Source of the DNA: Arachis hypogaea
Lineage: Eukaryota > Streptophyta > Magnoliopsida > Fabales > Fabaceae
Assembly (NCBI RefSeq): GCF_003086295.3
Contig: NC_092038.1
Coordinates: 99,417,837-99,481,836, forward strand
DNA length: 64,000 bases
Reading direction: 5' to 3'
The notes beneath the pieces are model-generated. The model was not told where the DNA came from. It ran no database searches and worked only from the letters and a program-made list of their open reading frames with translations. The position numbers and the translations under genes are program-made. This document shows, one piece after another, positions 33,194 through 44,164 of this stretch (positions within the stretch are counted from its first letter, which is position 1; each line of letters begins with the position of its first letter).

Positions 33194-34626
33194 TCAATTA
33201 TGCCTTATATTCACTGATATCACCACGGGATCATCCATATTTGGATATGATGTCCTTAGGTTGGATGCACCAAAGATGATTTGAGAAGTTGGAAACGGGG
33301 TAGAACTGCTGAGATGAGATCTGTTAATCATCATCATAGCTTGGTATCTTCTCTTCTTAGCGGTGGAATTCGCTCCTCTGCCTACAAAATCACCTGAAAT
33401 ATAGTTTGTTACCACTTTGGATGCAGGGACTTCAACATGTCCGTGCCATGGATCTTTGTCTTGGCTCTCCGAGTTATATCTCAGCTTGTCTAAATCTCCT
33501 GCTGCTTCCTTCTGGCCTCGGGAAGTGACGTATTTGTCTAGTAGGCCTTGTCTTGCCAATCTTTCCAGCAAGTCCTTGGCCACTACACATTCGTCGGTGG
33601 TATGACCGAACTTCTGATAAAAAGCACAGTGTTTGCTTTTGTCTACATACTTCTGATCTTGATATGTTCCTGCCCTACTAGGTGGTTTTATCAGTTTGTT
33701 ATGCAAGATTTCTTTTATTATGTCCTCCTTTTTGGTGTTGAACTTGGTGTAAGAGTCGAACTTCGGAGCAAGTTTGAACGGCTCTTTGACGTCCTTGTTT
33801 TGTTATCTGTGTGGCTTTTTGTCTTCTTTTCGAAACGATGATCTTTCACCTTTCCTAGCTTCTCGTAGTTCTTCAACTTCAATTTGTCCTGTCGCTTTTT
33901 CTTGGAATTCCTCTAATGTCTTTGGTTTTGGCACCGCTATTGCTTCTTGGAACTTCCCAGGCCGAAGTCCGCTCTTTATGGCATGCAACTGTACTTCTGC
34001 ATTAAAGTTAGGGATTTCCATGGTAGCTGTCGTAAAACGCATCATGTAATCCTTCAAGCTCTCATGTTGTCCTTGCTTGATTGTGCTAAGGTAATCTGAA
34101 TCCCTTACATAAATCTTGGAAGCTGTAAAATGGTTAATGAATAGTTTAGCAAATTCATCAAAGCTAGAAATGGAGCCTGCAGGTAGGTTAGAGAACCATA
34201 CAAGTGCGGCTCCATCTAAAAAAGTTGGGAACGACCGGCACAAGATAGGAACGGAGTCACTGTTAAGAAACACATGGATTCAAATTTTGTAACGTTGAAT
34301 TTAGGATCTCTGATCCCCCTGTACGGTGTCAGCGTCATGGGAAGTGTGAAATTCTTAGGTATTTCAAAATTCATGATTTCTCTTGAAAAAGGGCCATTTC
34401 GTCTCCTCTCTGTTTTTGGTGCTGTTTCTCCCGTTTTCGCATTAGACTCTGATTGATGTTCCTCATTGTTATCGACCTTCTTCTTGTCATTCTTCACGTT
34501 GCCATTGTTCTGCACTGCCGTCAGTAACTCAGCCATCTGTTGGTTCTCAGCCAACAAGGCAGCGTTGGTGGCCAACAGTTCAGCATTGGTCAGACTGGCC
34601 TGGGAGGTTACTGAGTGGTATGTCAT
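33194..34626 (-). pseudogene. E5 gag, frameshifted and truncated
   Basis: ATG at 34626. The N-terminal part is a leucine/alanine-rich coiled coil (NAELLATNAALLAENQQMAE). The Retrotrans_gag domain follows (FPTFLDGAALVWFSNLPAGS, DSDYLSTIKQGQHESLKDYM, SGLRPGKFQEAI). Then a zinc-knuckle-like CAFYQKFGHTTDEC and DLLERLARQGLLDKYV. The frame shifts near 34260 and again between 33706 and 33803. This architecture is typical of Tat/Ogre gag, distinct from the Athila-like gags elsewhere in the window. Confidence 0.85.
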
Positions 34627-34700
34627 GGCTCAGTGTTATTTCTAAAAAAGAAAGGAAATTCAAAAGGAACAAATATTTGTCATGTTAGTGCTATAAAGAG

Positions 34701-34722
34701 GCGGGCCCCACGGTGGGCGCCA
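34701..34722 (-). promoter_or_regulatory. E5 primer binding site
   Basis: The element sense begins TGGCGCCCACCGTGGGGC, two bases after the LTR end. The TGGCGCC start is usual for this group; I did not assign the tRNA. Confidence 0.6.
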
Positions 34723-34724
34723 GA

Positions 34725-35158
34725 TGTTCTTGCAAGGATGCTCTTCTCCGGTGTTGGGGTCGGCCAAACTCCTGGAAACTTCGGTGTTTTGGGATAGGGG
34801 AAGAGGACATCCTTGAGAGTTCCAACTCCAGCGTGGTACCTCCAAAAGGGACTCCAACGCTCAAGTTAGTATGAGTATTTTATCAATAAAAGGTGTAATT
34901 GTTTATGCAGACGGGATAGGCTGTATGATTGCCCCCTTTACTGTAGTTCCTGTTTGTTTGATTTATAGGTTCTTTTTTCTTTGAATTGTTTGTCGAGATG
35001 TTGGTGGCTAGGTTTGGAATTTTTGGGATGAGAACAGAGCTTACTCAGTTGTAGGTGAGTGATGCCGAGAATCTCGGAGAAAGTGGGTGGTGATGAACTT
35101 TGAATTTATGTTGCCGAGGTATAAGCCGCTTGTCCGAGATATTAGGGTATGATACACA
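34725..35158 (-). repeat. E5 5' LTR (434 bp)
   Basis: Starts TGTGTATCATACCC and ends TTGCAAGAACA in the element sense. Same family as the E6 LTR at 23320-23757, with scattered differences. Confidence 0.8.
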
Positions 35159-35806
35159 TACTATTATCTAATGTTATATTTTTGGTGTTATACTATTATG
35201 TAATCTAATCAGTTTTTTTGTCTGTGGTACGAATTATAATATTTAGTAGGATATTCATGAATACAGATAATTCAACTAATCGATCAAAATTTACCTAATC
35301 AGATTTAATTAGTTCTATACTCGTAAGATAATTAGGTCTAATAGAATATGATCTAATTAAATCCATTCTTAATTAGTTTAATTATATTTTTTTTGGTAGA
35401 ATCCAACGTAACCTGACTTTTTTTAATTAGTTTTATATTACATAAAAATAATAAAGTTTGCCAAAGTATAAATATTAGATGATATTTAGTTAAATATAAA
35501 TTTGATAGTTTATTATAGTTTGTAATTTACCTATTATCTCTCTTTTATTTTTTGTTTCACTATTATATATTCACAAAAAAAATCTTTTTTTCAAATTTAA
35601 TTTTTAAATGAGCATTTGATTAGTCCAAATCAAATTTAATCAGTTCGAGTCCACCTATAAAAAATCTCTTATCTAAGCCAATTTAAATTAATTAAATTTA
35701 ACCGGTTGTTTTTTTTTTTCTTTCTTGATTTTGAATCAACACGACCCTTGGATATCCTAACATTTAGGGTTAGAATTTAGAAGTGTAGTTTAATGTCCAA
35801 GGTGTC
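35159..35806. other. AT-rich intergenic sequence
   Basis: No gene or element recognised between the E5 LTR and the hAT tip. Confidence 0.5.
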
Positions 35807-36388
35807 TAGGGGTGCACAAGACCCGATCCGGTCCGAAGACCCGGACTGGGTCTGGTGACTTCAGGACAAATTTGGTCCGGCTTTGTTATGGTCCGGTCAG
35901 ACTTAAGATTTCAATACATAGTCCCAGTTATTTATTAAATCAGGCGCGGGCCAAGTTTCGGGTTACCCGGCCCCGGCCCGCTGGATCCGTGTAGGCGTGC
36001 AGTAAAAAAAAATAAAAAATATGCATTATGTTTCTTGCCTTTGTGTTCAATGTTCACAATTTCACTCTTCAGGCTTCACACTTCACAGCCCACAATATTC
36101 AAGGGCTAGGGCACAGCAGACACTCTCTCTCACTCAAACTCTTTTCCCTGGGAAGCAACGTCGCAGCCCTAACGGCCAGCGGAGAGCTCCTCCTTCACAC
36201 CTCCATACCATTTATGCTTCTTAATCTTACCTCACTCTCTCCTTCACCACCAACTTCTTTAGGTTTTTCGCTATCCTTTTTTAACCTTCTTCCTCTTTCT
36301 CCACCAAGTCTAATCAACCACCACAATAGCTTACCATCAACCACTGCGTGCACTAGTAACTCGCCTTCAATCACCTCTCAAAAACTCA

Positions 36389-36540
36389 CACTACAAAAAA
36401 TGTTGGTTAAAATGATGCTTATATTATGGTGGTTTTATGTAACCACCATAATTTTTGTTAATTTCGGCAGAAATTAAGGTCTGCCATATTATTCCAGTGA
36501 TTGGTGGCGGTTTTTGTAGAATACGGTAGTTTAAAATTGC
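36389..36540 (+). repeat. CACTA left terminal and subterminal region
   Basis: Includes the perfect inverted repeat TATGGTGGTT-TTATGT-AACCACCATA (36424-36449) and GGCGG motifs like those of the right subterminal array. Confidence 0.6.
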
Positions 36541-37192
36541 CATTATCTTTAGTCTTCCTTTCTAAAAAAAACAAGACTTAGAGGCGATGTTGTTGTGCAT
36601 ATCAGATGATGAGAATGAGAGTAATGTTGCGAATGAGAGAATGAGTGTAACGCGTGAATGTGACAAACCTAACCCTAGTTTTCTGCCGCCGTTCATCTTC
36701 TCACCACCGCTTAGCTCCAAGTTGCCGTTAGAAACGTTATCATTGTTGTTGCCTTCGGTGGAGCTTCTGCGATCTAATTTTTTGCTTTGATTTGGGGGTT
36801 TGCTTTCTGTTCACAACCGTTCATCATCTCCTCGCTGCCGCAAGCGACACAGTTGTTGCTCTCTCTGATAGAGCTTCTGAGATCTAGTCCTTTGGCTTCA
36901 ATTTTCATATTCAATCTGGTTTTCTAGCTGTGAAGCTATTGTTGCTGCCTCCGACTAAACTTGTATGATTTGGTTCTACCATCCATATTAATTCACAGTA
37001 ATCTACTTGATCTTCTTTTTTATTTTCCTCCTCCATACGATTAAAATAGTGTTAACTGATTTAAATTACATGATTAATGTGAAATTAATTGATGATTACC
37101 TTACTCGTATTAAAGTTTCAGAAAAAAGAGGTAGCAACATAGGGAGGCCTGGTAATTTCGGAGGTTCTAAAGGAAAAATTCCTCTTAGTGAC
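36541..37192 (+). other. CACTA interior, no assigned gene
   Basis: Pyrimidine-rich, with GGTGGAGCTTCTGCGATCTA repeated in variant form near 36755 and 36865. It looks like captured 5'-untranslated or promoter DNA. Confidence 0.35.
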
Positions 37193-37241
37193 CAATTTTC
37201 TAGAACACTTTTTGTTAGAAACATTAATAGCAATGTAGAAT
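37193..37241 (+). pseudogene. Fragment of a Mei2-like RNA-binding protein gene
   Basis: The plus-strand reading QFSRTLFVRNINSNVE matches the start of the first RRM of plant Mei2-like (AML) proteins, where SRTLFVRNINSNVED is characteristic. Only about 16 codons are recognisable; the sequence around it is not. In the intact family these proteins bind RNA and act in meiosis and development. Here it is a captured scrap inside the CACTA element, just left of the E2 insertion. Confidence 0.6.
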
Positions 37242-37806
37242 TAAATAATGTATATCCAAACCATGTATAACGCTTGCAAGCATCGTGGATTTGTTATGAT
37301 TTCTCACTTCTGTATTCTCTTCTTCTTCGATCCACTCAACATTGCTCGTAGTGTGTTTCTGTTCATTCTCAATATCTATTTTTATTCTCTTTCTCTTCTT
37401 TTTCATTCTCAATTGCTTTTTTTCTAACTGTATTTTGGTTCAGTATTGTTATGCTTGCCATATGGTTGATGAATTTTCCGAGAGAGATGGAAAAGAGTGG
37501 AACTTGTTTTCTATTATAGATGATGATTCTTTGGTGCTTATTGTTTACTGTTATAGATGCATGTTCATCATTGTGCATTTTTGAAATTCAAAACTAGCTT
37601 AGCTCCCAATGTGAATCCAGCAAGGACATGCTATCTTTGTTTTCTTTTTTCATCAATGTCATGACTTGCATGCTCACATTTTGTTATTTACTTGAAGAAA
37701 GAAATAAAAGATTCAGAAGATCTTCCACAAAGCCTTTGTTATTGTTAGAAATTACCTTGTTTCCATGATCAATAAAATCAACATGGTAGTCATCCATAAT
37801 GGAATC

Positions 37807-37811
37807 TTCCC
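37807..37811. repeat. E2 target-site duplication, left (TTCCC)
   Basis: The identical TTCCC follows the 3' LTR at 47240-47244. Confidence 0.95.
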
Positions 37812-38185
37812 TGATGAGCGGATAATTTATACGCTTTTTGGCATTGTTTTTAGGTAGTTTTTAGTAAGTTCAAGCTACTTTTAGGGATGTTTTCATTAGT
37901 TTTTATGTTAAATTCACATTTCTGGACTTTACTATGAGTTTGTGTGTTTTTCTGTGATTTCAGGTAAATTCTGGTTGAAATTGAGGGACTTGAGCAAAAC
38001 TCTGAAAAAGGCTGACAAAAGGACTGCTGATGCTGTTGGAATCTGACCTCCCTGCACTCGAAATGGATTTTCTGGAGCTACAGAACTCCAATTGGCGCGA
38101 TCTCAACGGCGTTGGAAAGTAGATATCTAGAGCTTTCCAGCAATATATAATAGTCCATACTTTATTCGGAAATTGACGACGTAAC

Positions 38186-38297
38186 TTGGCGTTGAACGCC
38201 AAGTACATGCTGCTGTCTGGAGTTAAACGCCAGAAAAACGTCATGATCCGGAGTTGAACGCCCAAAACACGTTATAACTTGGAGTTCAACTCCAAGA
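38186..38297 (+). repeat. Palindromes in E2 5' LTR, exact 31-bp spacing
   Basis: Four units align at 38186, 38217, 38248 and 38279. The first and last are perfect palindromes (CTTGGCGTTGAACGCCAAG; CTTGGAGTTCAACTCCAAG). The same set is in the 3' LTR from about 45937. Confidence 0.9.
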
Positions 38298-38410
38298 AAA
38301 GCCTCAACTCGTGGATAGATCAAGCTCAGCCCAAACATACACCAATTGGGCCCCGGAAGTGAATTTATGCATCAAATACTTACTCATGTAAACCCTAGTA
38401 GCTAGTCTAG

Positions 38411-38418
38411 TATAAATA
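38411..38418 (+). promoter_or_regulatory. E2 LTR TATA box
   Basis: TATAAATAGG, repeated at 46162 in the 3' LTR. Likely start of element transcription some 30 bp downstream. Confidence 0.65.
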
Positions 38419-39320
38419 GGATAAGTTACTATTGTATTAGACATCTTTGGTCTCAATTTTGTTTTATTCTTCATCTTAAGAGACTATTGATCACATTCAG
38501 GGGGCTGGCCATTCGGCCATGCCTGAACCTTTTACTTATGTATTTTCAACAGTGGAGTTTCTGCACACCATAGATTAAGGGTGTGGAGCTCTGCTGTACC
38601 TCAAGTTTCAATACAATCACTATTACTTTTTATTCAATTCTCTTTTATTCTTATTCCAAGATATACGTTACACTTAACTAGATGAATGTGATGATCCGTG
38701 ACACTCATCATCATTCTCACTTATGAACACACGTGACTGACAACCACTTCCGTTCTACCTTAGGCCGGGCGCATATCTCTTAGATTCCCCAACAGAATCT
38801 TCGTGGTATAAGCTAGATAGATGGCGGCATTCATGAGGATCTGGAAAGTCTAAACCTTGTCTGTGGTATTCCAAGTAGGATTCTGGGATTGAATGACTGT
38901 GACGAGCTTCAAACTCCTGAAGGCTGGGCGTGATGACAAGCGCAAAAGAATCAAGGGATTCTATTCCAACCTAATTGAGAACCGACAGATGATTAGTCGT
39001 GCTGTGACAGAGCATAGGAACGTTTTCACTGAGAGGATGGGATGTAGCCATTGACAACGGTGATTCCCTACATACAGCTTGCCATGGAAAGGAGTAGGAA
39101 GGATTGGATGACTGTAATAGGAAAGTAGAGATTCAAGAGGAGCACAGCATCTCCATACACTTATCTGAAATTCCCACTATTAATTTACATAAGTATTTCT
39201 ATCCCTTTTATTTTCTTTTTATTATTAATTTTCGAAACCCAAAACTATTTAATCTGCCTAACTGAGATTTACAAGGTGACCATAGCTTGCTTCATACCAA
39301 CAATCTCTGTGGGATCGACC

Positions 39321-39366
39321 CTTACTCACGTAAGGTATTACTTGGATGACCCAGTACACTTGCTGG
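39321..39366 (+). promoter_or_regulatory. LTR-end twin hairpins (E2)
   Basis: CTTAC-TCAC-GTAAG (39321-39334) and CCAG-TACACTTG-CTGG (39351-39366). Repeated at 47072 and 47102 in the 3' LTR. Confidence 0.55.
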
Positions 39367-39494
39367 TTAAGTTGAACGGAGTTGTGAACTATGGTATTGG
39401 CATCATGTTTTTGGCGCCATTACCAGGGAATGAAAAGCAATGAATTTTGCAAAATGGAATAACAATTGAATCACAATTTCGTCCACCAAGTTTT

Positions 39495-39511
39495 TGGCGC
39501 CGTTGCCAGGG
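39495..39511 (+). promoter_or_regulatory. E2 primer binding site
   Basis: TGGCGCCGTTGCCAGGG, one mismatch to the complement of tRNA-Asp(GTC), six bases after the LTR. Confidence 0.85.
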
Positions 39512-41017
39512 ATTGTTCGAGTATGGACAACTGACGGTTCATCTTGTTGCTCAGATTAGGTAATTTTCTTTTCAAAAAGTTTTCAAAATTTTTCTTTAAT
39601 TTTCGTTTTTTTTTCAAAGAATATTTTTGAAAAAAATAAAATAAAAATACAAAAAAATTAGAAAAACATAAAAATCAAAAATATTTTGCGTTTCTTGTTT
39701 GAGTCTTGAGTCGAATTTTAAGTTTGGTGTCAATTGCATGCTTTAAAAATTTTTCTTGCATTTTTTTCGAAAATCTCATGCATTCATAGTGTTCTTCATG
39801 ATCTTCAAGTTGTTCTTGACAAGTCTCCTTGTTTGATCTTGATGATTTCTTGTTTTGTGTTGTTTGTTGTTTTTCATGTGCACTTTTGCATTCATATTTT
39901 CCATGCATTAAAGATTTCTAAGTTTGGTGTCTTGCATGTTTTCTTTGCATCAAAATTTTTTCAAAATCATGTTCTTGATGTTCATCATGATCTTCAAAGT
40001 GTTCTTGGTGTTCATCTTGACATTCATAGCATTCTTGCATGCATTCATTGTTTTGATCTAAAAATTTCATGCATTGAGTATTTTTGTTGTTTTTCTCTCT
40101 CATAATTAAAAATTCAAAAATAAAAAAAATATATTTTCCTTATTTTCCTCCAAATTTTCGAAATTTTGGGTTGACTTGGTAAAAAATTTTTAAAATTAGT
40201 TGTTTCTTACAAGTCAAGTCAAATTTTCAATTTTAAAAATCTTATCTTTTCAAAATCTTTTTCAAAAATCATATCTTTTCCATTTTTTATTTTTATTCTC
40301 GAAAATTTTAAAAATTATTTTTCAAAATCTTTTTCTTATCTTTTATACCATATTTTCGAAAATATGCTAACAATTAATGTGATTGGTGCAAAAATTTGAA
40401 GTTTGTTACTTTCTTATTAAGAAAGGTTCAATCTTTAAATTCTAGAATCTTATCTTTCAGTTTCTTGTTAGTTAAGTCATTTTAAAAATTAAATCTTTTT
40501 CAAAATATCTTTTTATCTTTTATCTTATCTTTTTCAAACTTTATCTTTTTCAAAATTTGATTTCAAAATATCTTATCTAACTTCTTATCTTCTTATCTTT
40601 TTTAAAAATTTGATTTCATATCTTTTTCAATCAACTAACTAACTTTTTATTTGTTTCATATCTTTTTCAAAACCAACTAACTACTTTTCCCTCTCTAATT
40701 TTCAAAAATATCTCATCTCTTTTTCAAAAATTATTTTGTTTTAAATTTTAATTTTAATCTTATCTTATCTCCAATTTTCGAAAATTACTAACCTCTTTTT
40801 CAAAAATTATTTTCGAAATTTCCCTTCTCTTCTCTTATTCTATTTAATTAATTATTTACTAACACTTCTCTTCACCTCTCTTCATCTAAAGATCCGAACT
40901 CATTATATCCCTTGTGTTTGGATTCTTCTACCCCCTTCTTCTTCTACTAACATAAAGAAATTTCTATACTGTGACATAGAGGATTCCTCTTCCTTTTCTT
41001 GTTTTCTTCTCTTTCAT
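39512..41017 (+). other. E2 untranslated leader (1.5 kb)
   Basis: T-rich, no gene. TAAGTTTGGTGTC occurs at about 39719 and 39919. Many TTTTCAAAAATT/ATCTT runs. Confidence 0.7.
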
Positions 41018-42538
41018 ATGAGCAGGAACAGGGAAAAAGGCACTCTTGTTGAAATTGATCCAGAACCTGAAAGGACTCTGAAGAGAAAATTAAGAGAAGC
41101 TAAATTAAATTATTCTAAAGGTAACCTTTCAGAAATTTTCGAACAAGAGAAGGAGATGGCAGCCGAAAATAATAATAATGCAAGGAGAATGCTTGGTGAC
41201 TTCACAAAGCCAACGTCCAAGTTTGATGGAAGAAGCATCTCCATTCCTGCCATTGGAGCCAATAACTTTGAGCTGAAACCTCAGCTAGTTGCTTTAATGC
41301 AACAAAACTGCAAGTTTTATGGACTTCCATCTGAAGAACCTTATCAGTTCTTAACTGAGTTCTTGCAGATCTGTGAGACTGTAAAGACGAATGGAGTTGA
41401 TCCTGAAGTCTACAGACTCATGCTTTTCCCTTTTGCTGTAAGAGACAGAGCTAGAATATGGTTGGATTCACAACCTAAGGATAGCCTGGACTCCTGGGAT
41501 AAGCTGGTCACTGCCTTCTTGGATAAATTCTTTCCTCCTCAAAAACTGAGCAAGCTGAGAGTGGATGTTCAAACCTTCAAACAAAAAGATGGTGAATCCC
41601 TCTATGAAGTTTGGAAAAGATACAAGCAGCTGACCAAAAGGTGTCCATCTGACATGTTTTCAGAATGGACCATATTAGATATATTCTATTATGGTCTCTC
41701 TGAATTTTCAAAAATGTCACTGGACCATTCTGCAGGTGGATCTATTCACCTAAAGAAAACGCCTGAAGAGGCTCAAGAACTCATTGACATGGTTGCAAAC
41801 AACCAATTCATGTACACTTCTGAGAGGAATTCCGTGAATAATGGGATACCTCAGAAGAAAGGAGTTCTTGAAATTGATGCTCTGAATGCCATATTGGCTC
41901 AGAACAAAGTGTTGACTCAACAGGTCAACATGATCTCTCAAAATCTGAATGGACTGCAACATGCATCCAACAGTACTAGAGAGGCAGCTTCTGAAGAAGC
42001 TTATGATCCTGAAAACCCTGCCATGGCAGAGGTTAATTACACGGGTGAACCTTATGGAAACACCTATAACCCATCATGGAGAAATCATCCAAATTTCTCA
42101 TGGAAGGATCAACAAAAGCCTCAACAAGGCTTTAACAATGGTGGACGCAATAGGCCAAGCAATAGCAACCCATATCCATCATCTTCTCAGCAACAGACAG
42201 AGAATTCTGAACAAAACACTTCTAATCTAGCCAATATAGTCTCTAACCTGTCAAAGGCCACTTTCAGTTTCATGAATGAAACAAGATCCTCCATTAGAAA
42301 TTTGGAGGTACAAGTAGGCCAGCTGAGTAAGAAAGTCGTTGAAACTCCTCCCAGTATTCTCCCAAGCAACACAGAAGAGAATCCAAAAGGAGAGTGCAAG
42401 GCCATTGATATACTCAACATTGCCGAATGCACAAGGGAGGAAGAGGACGAAAATCCTAGTGAGGAAGACCTCCTGGACGTCCTTCAAGCAAGAAGGAGTT
42501 TCCTATTAAGGATCCAGAGGAATTTGAGGCTCATATAG
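41018..42538 (+). CDS. E2 gag (506 aa, altered C-terminus)
   Basis: ATG at 41018 after the long leader. The basic N-terminus (about 80 residues) precedes the Retrotrans_gag domain (about residues 85-250: ISIPAIGANNFELKPQL, LMLFPFAVRDRARIWLDSQP, LVTAFLDKFFPPQKLSKL, WKRYKQLTKRCPS). Then comes SAGGSIHLKKTPEEAQELI, a coiled-coil stretch (ILAQNKVLTQQVNMISQNL), and a Gln/Asn/Pro-rich linker. No CCHC knuckle is visible. A one-base shift at about 42470-42490 changes the last ~20 residues and separates gag from protease; E1 is continuous here. Role: particle protein. Confidence 0.9.
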   Translation: MSRNREKGTLVEIDPEPERTLKRKLREAKLNYSKGNLSEIFEQEKEMAAENNNNARRMLGDFTKPTSKFDGRSISIPAIGANNFELKPQLVALMQQNCKFYGLPSEEPYQFLTEFLQICETVKTNGVDPEVYRLMLFPFAVRDRARIWLDSQPKDSLDSWDKLVTAFLDKFFPPQKLSKLRVDVQTFKQKDGESLYEVWKRYKQLTKRCPSDMFSEWTILDIFYYGLSEFSKMSLDHSAGGSIHLKKTPEEAQELIDMVANNQFMYTSERNSVNNGIPQKKGVLEIDALNAILAQNKVLTQQVNMISQNLNGLQHASNSTREAASEEAYDPENPAMAEVNYTGEPYGNTYNPSWRNHPNFSWKDQQKPQQGFNNGGRNRPSNSNPYPSSSQQQTENSEQNTSNLANIVSNLSKATFSFMNETRSSIRNLEVQVGQLSKKVVETPPSILPSNTEENPKGECKAIDILNIAECTREEEDENPSEEDLLDVLQARRSFLLRIQRNLRLI

Positions 42539-43338
42539 AGACCATAGAGATTCCATTAAATCTCCTTCTACCATTTATGAGCTCTGAAGACTATTCTTCC
42601 TCTGAAGAGGATGAAGATGTGACTGGAGAGCAAGTTGCTCAATATTTAGGAGCTATCATGAAGCTGAATGCCAAGTTATTTGGTAATGAGACTTGGGAAA
42701 GTGAACCTCCCTTGCTCATTAATGAACTGGATACTTGGATTCAGAAAACTTTACCTCAAAAGAAACAAGATCCTGGCAAGTTCCTAATACCTTGTACCAT
42801 AGGCACCATGACCTTTGAAAAGGCTCTGTGTGATCTGGGGTCAGGGATAAATCTTATGCCACTCTCTGTAATGGAGAAGCTGGGGATCATTGAGGTACAA
42901 CCTGCCTTGTTCTCATTACAACTGGCAGACAAGTCATTGAGACAAGCTTATGGATTAGTAGAGGACGTGCTAGTAAAGGTTGGAGGCCTTTACATCCCTG
43001 CTGATTTCATAATCTTAGACACTAGGAAGGAAGAGGATGATTGCATCATCCTTGGAAGACCTTTCCTAGCCACAGCAGAAGCTGTGATAGATGTCAACAG
43101 AGGTGAATTAGTCCTTCAATTGAATGGGGACTACCTTGTGTTTAAGGCACATGGCCATCCCTCTGTGACAAAAGAGAGTAAGCATGAAGAGCTTCTCTCA
43201 GTTCAGAGTCAAGAAGAGCCCACACAGTCAAACTCTAAGTTTGGTGTTGTGACGCCACAACCAAACTCTAAGTTTGGTGTTAAGACCCCATATCCAAACT
43301 CTAAGTTTGGTGTTGGGACTATACAAATATTGACCTGA
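42480..43338 (+). pseudogene. E2 protease domain, out of frame with gag
   Basis: Frame +1 relative to gag from about 42480 (EFPIKDPEEFEAHIETIEIP). It holds the retropepsin core LIPCTIGTMTFEKALCDLG then SGINLMPLSVMEKLG; the active-site motif is DLGSG, so Asp and Gly are kept. ILGRPFLATAEAVIDVNRGE follows, ending with three NSKFGV repeats. Without the shift it would be one polyprotein of about 770 residues. Free translation from ATG 42577 is possible but not expected. Confidence 0.85.
43229..43327 (+). repeat. 33-bp coding repeat of E2 protease tail
   Basis: Units at 43229, 43262 and 43295, each with CTAAGTTTGGTGTT. Homologous to 1662-1760 in E1. Confidence 0.85.
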
Positions 43339-43385
43339 TCACCTTGTGGCTCCATAAGAGCCACTGTCAAGCTATTGACATTAAA

Positions 43386-43411
43386 GAAGCACTTGTTGGG
43401 AGGCAACCCAA
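43386..43411 (+). promoter_or_regulatory. Post-stop hairpin (E2)
   Basis: AAGCACTTG, then TTGGG-AGGCAA-CCCAA at 43396-43411, 58 nt after the protease stop. Confidence 0.6.
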
Positions 43412-43554
43412 TTTTATTTATCTAATTTTTATTTTATTGTTATTTTGTGTTTTATTAGGTACATGATCATGAGGAGTCACGAAAAAATCATAAAAATTAA
43501 AAATAGAATAAAAAACAGCAGAAGAAAAAATTCACACCCTGGAGGACGCACAGG

Positions 43555-43800
43555 CTGGCGTTCAACGCCAGTAAGATGCATCTGGCCGGCGTTCAACGCC
43601 AGAACAGAGCACCATTCTGGCGCTAAACGCCAGAAACAAGCAACATTCTGGCGCTGAACGCCAGGAATGTGCCCAGAGAGGAAAAACTGGTGCTGAACGC
43701 CAGTAACAAGCATGAAACTGGCGTTCAACGCCAGAAACATACTTTACATGGGCGTTGAACGCCCAGAATGTGCACCAATGGGCGTTTAAACGCCAGAATG
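43555..43800 (+). repeat. Array of eight palindromes in E2 spacer
   Basis: CTGGCGTTCAACGCCAG-type units at about 43555, 43586, 43617, 43648, 43687, 43718, 43749 and 43780. All steps are 31 bp except one of 39. The arms are conserved; the 3-4 central bases vary (TTCA, CTAA, CTGA, TTGA, TTTAA). Confidence 0.9.
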
Positions 43801-44091
43801 GTGTGCAAAGGCATTTTACATGCCTATTTGGTGCAGGGATGGAATTTCTTGACACCTCAGGATCTGTGGACCTCACAGGATCCCCACCTACCTCGCCCTC
43901 TCTCTTTCCATTCATGGTCATCCCTTCTGTTTTTCATTCACCACCTACATCTATCCACTCTTCCCCATACACCCCACCTACCTTTACAATTCAACTTCTC
44001 TTCCCACCCAATCCCACCCATATAGCCGAACCCATCTCCCCTCACTCACCTCCATTTTCTTCTTCTTCTTCTTCCTCTCTTCTTTCTTCTC

Positions 44092-44128
44092 TTGCTCGAG
44101 GGCGAGCAATATTTTAAGTTTGGTGTGG
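44092..44128 (+). promoter_or_regulatory. Internal stem-loop module (E2)
   Basis: TTGCTCG-AGGG-CGAGCAA, then TTTTAAGTTTGGTGTGG. Counterpart of 2588-2625 in E1. Confidence 0.65.
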
Positions 44129-44164
44129 TAAAAGCATAGCTTTTTTGCTTTTCCATTACCATTA

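Larger units (their letters stand above)
33166..35158 (-). mobile_element. E5: Tat/Ogre-like gypsy 5' end
   Basis: Reads right to left: 5' LTR 34725-35158, primer site, gag, then cut at the outer border of the right arm. Protease, polymerase and 3' LTR are absent. The five bases beyond the LTR tip (TACTA, 35159-35163) are the expected target duplication; its partner is not visible. Confidence 0.8.
37812..39488 (+). repeat. E2 5' LTR (1677 bp)
   Basis: Starts TGATGAGCGG, ends CGTCCACCA. Contains palindromes at 38186-38297, a TATA box at 38411 and twin hairpins at 39321-39366. Confidence 0.95.

Noticed and set aside
23320..35158. E6 and E5 as two ends of one element
   Set aside because: The LTRs are in opposite orientation and internal stubs do not face each other in a way that one inversion explains.
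36028..36477. 149-codon frame
   Set aside because: It runs across the CACTA left border from hAT leader exon into transposon tip, so it is not an ancestral gene.
43555..43800. CRISPR-like array (short palindromic repeats, regular spacing)
   Set aside because: Units are degenerate, spacers are only 13-14 bp, and the context is a plant LTR retrotransposon.
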